Source: Caulobacterales bacterium RIFOXYB1_FULL_67_16 (GTDB lineage: Bacteria > Pseudomonadota > Alphaproteobacteria > Caulobacterales > Caulobacteraceae). Taken from it: a DNA stretch of 9,007 nt. Where the stretch lies: positions 24,959 to 33,965 of the forward strand of contig MGLN01000192.1 in NCBI GenBank assembly GCA_001796045.1, read 5' to 3'. This document shows, piece by piece, positions 6,231 to 9,007 of the stretch (within the stretch, counting starts at the first letter, position 1; the number at the start of each line of letters is the position of its first letter). The notes below the pieces were generated by a model, which saw nothing but the letters and a program-made list of their open reading frames with translations, searched no databases and was not told the DNA's origin. A program made the position numbers and the translations under genes.

Positions 6231-6245
6231 ATTGCACAGTGCAAT
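6231..6245. promoter_or_regulatory. Perfect 15-bp operator-like palindrome ATTGCAC-A-GTGCAAT
   Basis: ATTGCACAGTGCAAT is a perfect inverted repeat with 7-bp arms around a single A, the geometry of a dimeric helix-turn-helix operator. Its half-site GTGCAAT also occurs twice at 6172-6185. I cannot assign a regulator. It lies about 290 bases before the next start codon, far from the stress-type promoter, so any promoter it controls is not obvious. Confidence 0.55.
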
Positions 6246-6369
6246 CTGACGCCGGTTGCGCCCAGCCGCCCCTTTAGAAGCCGGAAAGGCCGGCAGGCAT
6301 GGCGATGTCAAAGACCGGGCAGGATTATAGTCCGGCCCTGCCCTATGGCGCGCTGATCGCCGACTGCCA

Positions 6370-6387
6370 TTTTCAACCCATTGAAAA
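6370..6387. repeat. AT-rich inverted repeat TTTTCAA-CCCA-TTGAAAA
   Basis: A perfect 7-bp inverted repeat with a 4-base spacer. It stands out as AT-rich in GC-rich surroundings and could be an operator or a DNA-bending site. There is no clear promoter beside it. Confidence 0.6.
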
Positions 6388-6412
6388 GACAGATGTTGGC
6401 CTTCGGAAATAG

Positions 6413-6461
6413 GAGCGCCGGCGTGCCTTCGTCATCCTATTTGCGCGGACGTCCGGCGCTC
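6413..6461. repeat. Long GC-rich inverted repeat upstream of the stress promoter
   Basis: GAGCGCCGG (6413-6421) and CCGGCGCTC (6453-6461) are perfect 9-bp arms around a 31-base loop. No T-run follows on the plus strand, so it is not a standard terminator. It ends 18 bases before the GGAAC element. Confidence 0.55.
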
Positions 6462-6478
6462 TGCGCCCGCCCGCGTCC

Positions 6479-6503
6479 GGAACCCGAGCGAAGCCCGCCG
6501 GTT
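6479..6503 (+). promoter_or_regulatory. Candidate EcfG/SigT general stress promoter (GGAAC-N16-GGTT)
   Basis: GGAAC (6479-6483) is followed after 16 bases by GGTT (6500-6503). The alphaproteobacterial EcfG-type stress sigma factors (SigT in C. crescentus) recognise GGAAC-N16/17-CGTT, so the -35 matches fully and the -10 in three of four bases. It lies 32 bases before the start of a general-stress-type protein gene, the expected placement, with a transcript start near 6510. Gene identity and promoter support each other. Confidence 0.68.
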
Positions 6504-6535
6504 GATCCTGCGAACCCAAGACAGGAGATGCGACC

Positions 6536-7036
6536 ATGGCCGACAAACTGACCCCCGCCGAGGCGGAAAAGGAATTCTGGAACAGCCTGAAGGAGTCCAA
6601 CACCGGCATGCTGGGTCTGGACCAGGCGGGATACCACCATCAGCCGATGACCGGCTTCGGCGAGCCGGAGACCGGGACCATCTGGTTCTTCAGCCGCAAC
6701 GACACCGACTTCGCCCGCGACGTGGCGGTCGGCGGTCAGGACGGCATGTTCTGCTATCAGGCCAAGGACCAGAAGGTGCAGGCCTGTATCCACGGCGCCC
6801 TGTCGATCGACCAGGACCGCGCCCGGATCGACAAATACTGGAACCCGGTCGTGGCCGCCTGGTACCCGGACGGCAAGGACGACCCGCACCTGACCCTGAT
6901 CCGCTTCGACGCCCAGGACGGCCGGGTCTGGGTGTCCGACAAGGGCTCGCTCGGCTTCGGCTACGAGGTGCTGAAGGCCAATCTGACCAAGACCCAGCCG
7001 GACGTGGGCGGCGTGTCGGACGTCAACCTGCAATAG
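6536..7036 (+). CDS. Pyridoxamine-phosphate-oxidase-like FMN-binding split-barrel protein (general stress protein 26 type)
   Basis: The 166-residue cytoplasmic protein fits the general stress protein 26 branch of the pyridoxamine 5'-phosphate oxidase-like split-barrel families. These bind flavin or related cofactors; most have no proven reaction. The N-terminal helix (AEKEFWNSLKE) leads into the first strand (GMLGLDQ, 24-30) and the HHQPMTGFG segment (34-42). TIWFFSRNDTDFARDV follows as the next strand-helix unit. WNPVVAAWYPDGKDDPHLTL (102-121), followed by IRF, is the family's C-terminal signature. AGGAG (6523-6527) lies 8 bases before ATG 6536. The EcfG-like promoter upstream predicts induction by stationary phase or stress. 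It appears monocistronic: an inverted repeat follows and the next gene is convergent. It is not biosynthetic PdxH. Confidence 0.88.
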   Translation: MADKLTPAEAEKEFWNSLKESNTGMLGLDQAGYHHQPMTGFGEPETGTIWFFSRNDTDFARDVAVGGQDGMFCYQAKDQKVQACIHGALSIDQDRARIDKYWNPVVAAWYPDGKDDPHLTLIRFDAQDGRVWVSDKGSLGFGYEVLKANLTKTQPDVGGVSDVNLQ

Positions 7037-7048
7037 GACCGCGACGAG

Positions 7049-7082
7049 GCCTCCGGCTTCAGCCGCTACCGGAGCCGGAGGC
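7049..7082. terminator. Hairpin between convergent genes, possible bidirectional terminator
   Basis: GCCTCCGGCT (7049-7058) and AGCCGGAGGC (7073-7082) form a perfect 10-bp stem with a 14-base loop. It lies in the 74-base gap between the stress gene (+) and the EF-hand gene (-). There is no T-run on either side, so intrinsic termination would be weak; it could also protect the 3' ends. Confidence 0.55.
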
Positions 7083-7110
7083 TGGGGCGGCCAGCCTGTC
7101 GCTCAGACGC

Positions 7111-7905
7111 TTAGGCGAGGATATCGTTCTGCGACGAACCGGCCTCCGCCGAGCTCCAGTTGCTCAGCGCCTGCTGGAACAGTCGGACCGCCAGGGCGTC
7201 GCTGACGGGGTCTGCGGCGATGCGGGCGGATTCGGCGGCGCGCAGGCCGTCGATCTGACGGCTCAGGAAACGGAGGCTTCCCTCCGGCCCGGAGTCGCGC
7301 TCGGCCAGATCGGCGATTACCTGGTCGCGCGAGATCGGTTCAGCGGCGTCTGGCGCCGTCTCGCCGCGCGCCAGCGCCAGTTCCGCCGGCGGGGCGTCCG
7401 AAATCTGCGAGGCCTTCAGGGTGAGGGCGTGGCCGACCGAGAAGTCGTCGATCGACAGCGCTTGTTCGGCGTCCGTCCCGAAGCGGGTCAGCAACACGCG
7501 GCTATCCGTATAGCCGGCGTCATAGGCGGCGGCGCGACGCAGGTCGGCCGAGGCCTGACGTTCCGCCTTCGACACAAGACCGTCGCCGTCCGTGTCGGTT
7601 TGGGCGAACCAGTCGGCAAGATATTCCTGATCGGAAATGGATTCCGACCCGGATTGAGCCTGGACCAGGGCGTTGAGGGTGTCGGCGCCGAAGGTGTCGG
7701 CGGGCGTCATTTCGGCGCGGGTGACGCGACCGTCCGCGTCGGCGTCGAAGGTTTCGAAAGCCTTCAAAACTTTGGCGTTTCCAGCATCGACGGCGCTGAT
7801 TTCGTCCAGCGTCAGGGCGTCGTCGCCGTCGGTGTTCAGACGGTCGAACAGCTTCTGATAGAGCTGTTGCGTGAGGGTGGAACCCGCAGCGGATATGGTG
7901 GTCAT
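7111..7905 (-). CDS. EF-hand calcium-binding protein
   Basis: The 264-residue protein has three clear EF-hand loops and one degenerate one. Loop 1 (24-35, NTDGDDALTLDE) has Asn at position 1 and Asp in place of the usual Gly at position 6. Loop 2 (54-65, DADADGRVTRAE) and loop 3 (104-115, DTDGDGLVSKAE) are canonical, with acidic residues at positions 1, 3, 5 and 12. A fourth loop (about 143-154) is degenerate. Residues 156-264 match nothing I recognise and include a polar helical stretch (RDQVIADLAERDSG). There is no signal peptide or membrane segment, and no RTX-type repeats. The start is ATG 7905, supported by GGGGAGG 8 bases upstream; an upstream start at 7953 would overlap the arg terminator. 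It resembles EF-hand proteins common in Caulobacterales. A role as calcium sensor or buffer is inferred. No promoter was found in the short gap behind the terminator. Confidence 0.85.
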   Translation of the reverse strand: MTTISAAGSTLTQQLYQKLFDRLNTDGDDALTLDEISAVDAGNAKVLKAFETFDADADGRVTRAEMTPADTFGADTLNALVQAQSGSESISDQEYLADWFAQTDTDGDGLVSKAERQASADLRRAAAYDAGYTDSRVLLTRFGTDAEQALSIDDFSVGHALTLKASQISDAPPAELALARGETAPDAAEPISRDQVIADLAERDSGPEGSLRFLSRQIDGLRAAESARIAADPVSDALAVRLFQQALSNWSSAEAGSSQNDILA

Positions 7906-7955
7906 GGCCTCAGCCTCCCCAGGCGCGCGACACGCGTGACCGGAAGGAAGCAAGA

Positions 7956-7982
7956 GCCAGACCGCGCAAGGCGCGGCCTGGC
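7956..7982 (-). terminator. Terminator-like hairpin after argF
   Basis: On the minus strand GCCAGGCCGCGC and GCGCGGTCTGGC, around a CTT loop, pair over 12 positions with one mismatch. They are followed by the pyrimidine-rich tail TCTTGCTTCCTTCC. This fits a Rho-independent terminator with an imperfect T-tract. It starts 16 bases beyond the argF stop and would separate argD-argF from the EF-hand gene. Confidence 0.7.
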
Positions 7983-7998
7983 GACCATCAGATCAACG

Positions 7999-8913
7999 TC
8001 AGCCTGCGAAACACCAGGCCAGGACCGCCTTCTGGGCGTGGATGCGGTTTTCGGCCTCGTCCCAGACCAGGGAGCGGGGGCCGTCGATGACGGCGTCGGT
8101 GACTTCCTCGCCCCGGTGGGCGGGCAGGCAGTGCAGGAAGACCGCGTCCGGGTCGGCGAGCTCCATCAGGGCCTCGTCCACCGCATAGGCCTCGAAGGCC
8201 GCCAGACGCGCCTCATAGTCCTGGTCGCCCATCGAGACCCAGGTGTCGGTGACCACGACGTCGGCGCCCTTGACCGCCTCGCGCGGGTCGCTGGTCAGGG
8301 TGACGGCGTTTCCGCCCTTGGCCAGGTCGCGCAGATCCGGATGGTACTCCGCCGGGCAGGCGACGTTCAGGTGGAAGCCGAACTTGGGCGCCGCATGCAT
8401 GAAGCTGTGGCAGACATTGTTGCCGTCGCCGACCCAGGCGATGGTCTTGCCCGAGACCGGGCCGCAATGCTCCTCGATCGTCTGCAGGTCGGCCAGGATC
8501 TGGCACGGATGCGACCGGTCAGTCAGGCCGTTGATCACCGGCACGGTCGAGACGCGGGCGAAGCGTTCGACGTCCTCATGGCTGTTGGCGCGGATCATCA
8601 CGGCGTCGACCATGCGCGACAGGACGCGGGCCGTGTCCTCGACCGGCTCGCCCCGGCCCAGCTGCATATCGGACGCCGTGGCGATGATCGAGGCGCCGCC
8701 CAGCTGGCGGATGGCCGCGTCGAAGCTGAACCGGGTGCGGGTCGAGTTCTTCTCGAAGATCATGGCCAGGACCCGGTCCTTGCCCGGCGCGTCGGCGTCG
8801 GGACGCCCCTGGGGCCAGCCCTTGCGGGCGGCCTTTCGGGCGTGGGCGTCATCGAGGATGGACCGCAGATCGGCGGCGTCCAGCAGGTGGATGTCGAGGA
8901 AGTGCCGGGCCAT
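7999..8913 (-). CDS. argF: Ornithine carbamoyltransferase
   Basis: The enzyme joins carbamoyl phosphate and ornithine to give citrulline, the sixth step of arginine synthesis, in the cytoplasm, usually as a trimer. The 304-residue length is normal. The carbamoyl-phosphate site STRT is at 57-60 (in FEKNSTRTRF), HPCQ at 135-138, the ornithine-loop motif DTWVSMG at 223-229, and HCLP at 261-264 with the catalytic cysteine C262. All key residues are present. I chose ATG 8913, which overlaps the argD stop as TGATG; an in-frame GTG at 8925 would add four residues inside argD. It is coupled to argD and ends at a terminator-like hairpin. The order argD-argF on one strand supports a biosynthetic rather than catabolic enzyme. 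Confidence 0.97.
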   Translation of the reverse strand: MARHFLDIHLLDAADLRSILDDAHARKAARKGWPQGRPDADAPGKDRVLAMIFEKNSTRTRFSFDAAIRQLGGASIIATASDMQLGRGEPVEDTARVLSRMVDAVMIRANSHEDVERFARVSTVPVINGLTDRSHPCQILADLQTIEEHCGPVSGKTIAWVGDGNNVCHSFMHAAPKFGFHLNVACPAEYHPDLRDLAKGGNAVTLTSDPREAVKGADVVVTDTWVSMGDQDYEARLAAFEAYAVDEALMELADPDAVFLHCLPAHRGEEVTDAVIDGPRSLVWDEAENRIHAQKAVLAWCFAG

Positions 8914-9007
8914 CAAGCGGCCCACTTCTCGCGGGCGGCCTCGCAGGCGGCTTCGAACCGGGTGATCAGTTCGCGGGCCTCGTCGAGCGTCAGGTTCAGC
9001 GGCGGCA
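8913..9007 (-). CDS. argD: 3' end of acetylornithine aminotransferase gene (partial)
   Basis: Only the last 31 codons and the stop (TGA 8915-8913) are in the window. The visible C-terminus reads PPLNLTLDEARELITRFEAA and then ends in EKWAA. A PPL-N/T-L/I stretch followed by an acidic helix is the usual C-terminus of ArgD-type class III aminotransferases. The downstream coupling with argF makes argD much more likely than another aminotransferase. The enzyme makes N-acetylornithine from the semialdehyde with glutamate and pyridoxal phosphate. The catalytic region lies outside the window, so this rests mainly on context. Confidence 0.8.
   Translation of the reverse strand, partial: PPLNLTLDEARELITRFEAACEAAREKWAA

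Larger units (their letters stand above)
6111..6535. other. 425-base intergenic region dense in inverted repeats
   Basis: No credible coding sequence is visible here. In order it contains: a small hairpin TCGCC-TGA-GGCGA (6127-6139); a cluster of ATTGC-type motifs (6149-6245) including two inverted repeats; GCCGG/CCGGC arms (6280-6294); GGGCAGG/CCTGCCC arms (6317-6343); TTTTCAA/TTGAAAA arms (6370-6387); GAGCGCCGG/CCGGCGCTC arms (6413-6461) enclosing the palindrome GGACGTCC (6447-6454); and the stress-type promoter at 6479-6503. This is unusually long and structured for the leader of one small gene. It may hold operators, an unrecognised small RNA, or both. Confidence 0.6.

Noticed and set aside
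6150..6356. 68-codon plus-strand frame in the intergenic region
   Set aside because: It is Arg/Pro/Cys-rich, has no ribosome binding site, and runs through several inverted repeats. It looks like an open frame by chance.
6111..6535. Possible CRISPR array, attachment site or transposon end, because of the many inverted repeats
   Set aside because: The repeats differ from each other, are not regularly spaced, and there is no target-site duplication, transposase, integrase or tRNA nearby.
8913..8925. GTG 8925 as argF start
   Set aside because: It would add only four residues (MGRL) and lies inside argD. ATG 8913 gives the normal N-terminus and the TGATG coupling.

Overview
The window is high-GC chromosomal DNA of a Caulobacterales-type alphaproteobacterium; I would guess Brevundimonas or a close relative of Caulobacter. 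The main marker is a 965-residue homologue of the polar organising protein PodJ. A GluQ-RS gene, a TauE gene paired with an Alph_Pro_TM (TIGR02186) partner, an EcfG-type stress promoter and an argD-argF pair all fit. I see no insertion sequence, phage gene, CRISPR array, tRNA or rRNA.

Layout, left to right. At 1-65 is the first 21 codons of an unidentified minus-strand gene. Divergent from it is gluQ-RS (133-999, plus), which charges queuosine in tRNA-Asp with glutamate. It converges on, and overlaps by 17 bases, an Alph_Pro_TM membrane-protein gene (983-1792, minus). That gene is translationally coupled to an upstream TauE/SafE-family exporter gene (1792-2715, probably starting at TTG). The podJ-like gene follows (2826-5723, minus, GTG start). 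Its upstream region (5724-5891) carries a recognisable promoter with cell-cycle regulator motifs and is shared with a divergent 72-residue membrane protein (5892-6110, plus).

A 425-base intergenic region (6111-6535) follows. It is rich in inverted repeats: a cluster of GTGCAAT/ATTGCAC motifs, several longer hairpins, and near its right end a GGAAC-N16-GGTT promoter resembling the general stress (EcfG/SigT) consensus. That promoter precedes a pyridoxamine-phosphate-oxidase-like 'general stress protein 26' gene (6536-7036, plus). A hairpin separates this gene from a convergent EF-hand protein gene (7111-7905, minus). Last come argF (7999-8913, minus), with a terminator-like hairpin behind it, and the 3' end of argD (8913-9007, minus); both are arginine biosynthesis genes and overlap as TGATG.

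Most of the window is ordinary housekeeping and cell-cycle sequence, and I do not see a clear undescribed multi-gene system. The points most worth a second look are the GTGCAAT motif cluster with no known regulator, the palindrome that forms both C-termini of two convergent genes, the absence of a peptidoglycan-binding domain in the PodJ homologue, the motif-dense podJ control region, and the stress promoter.
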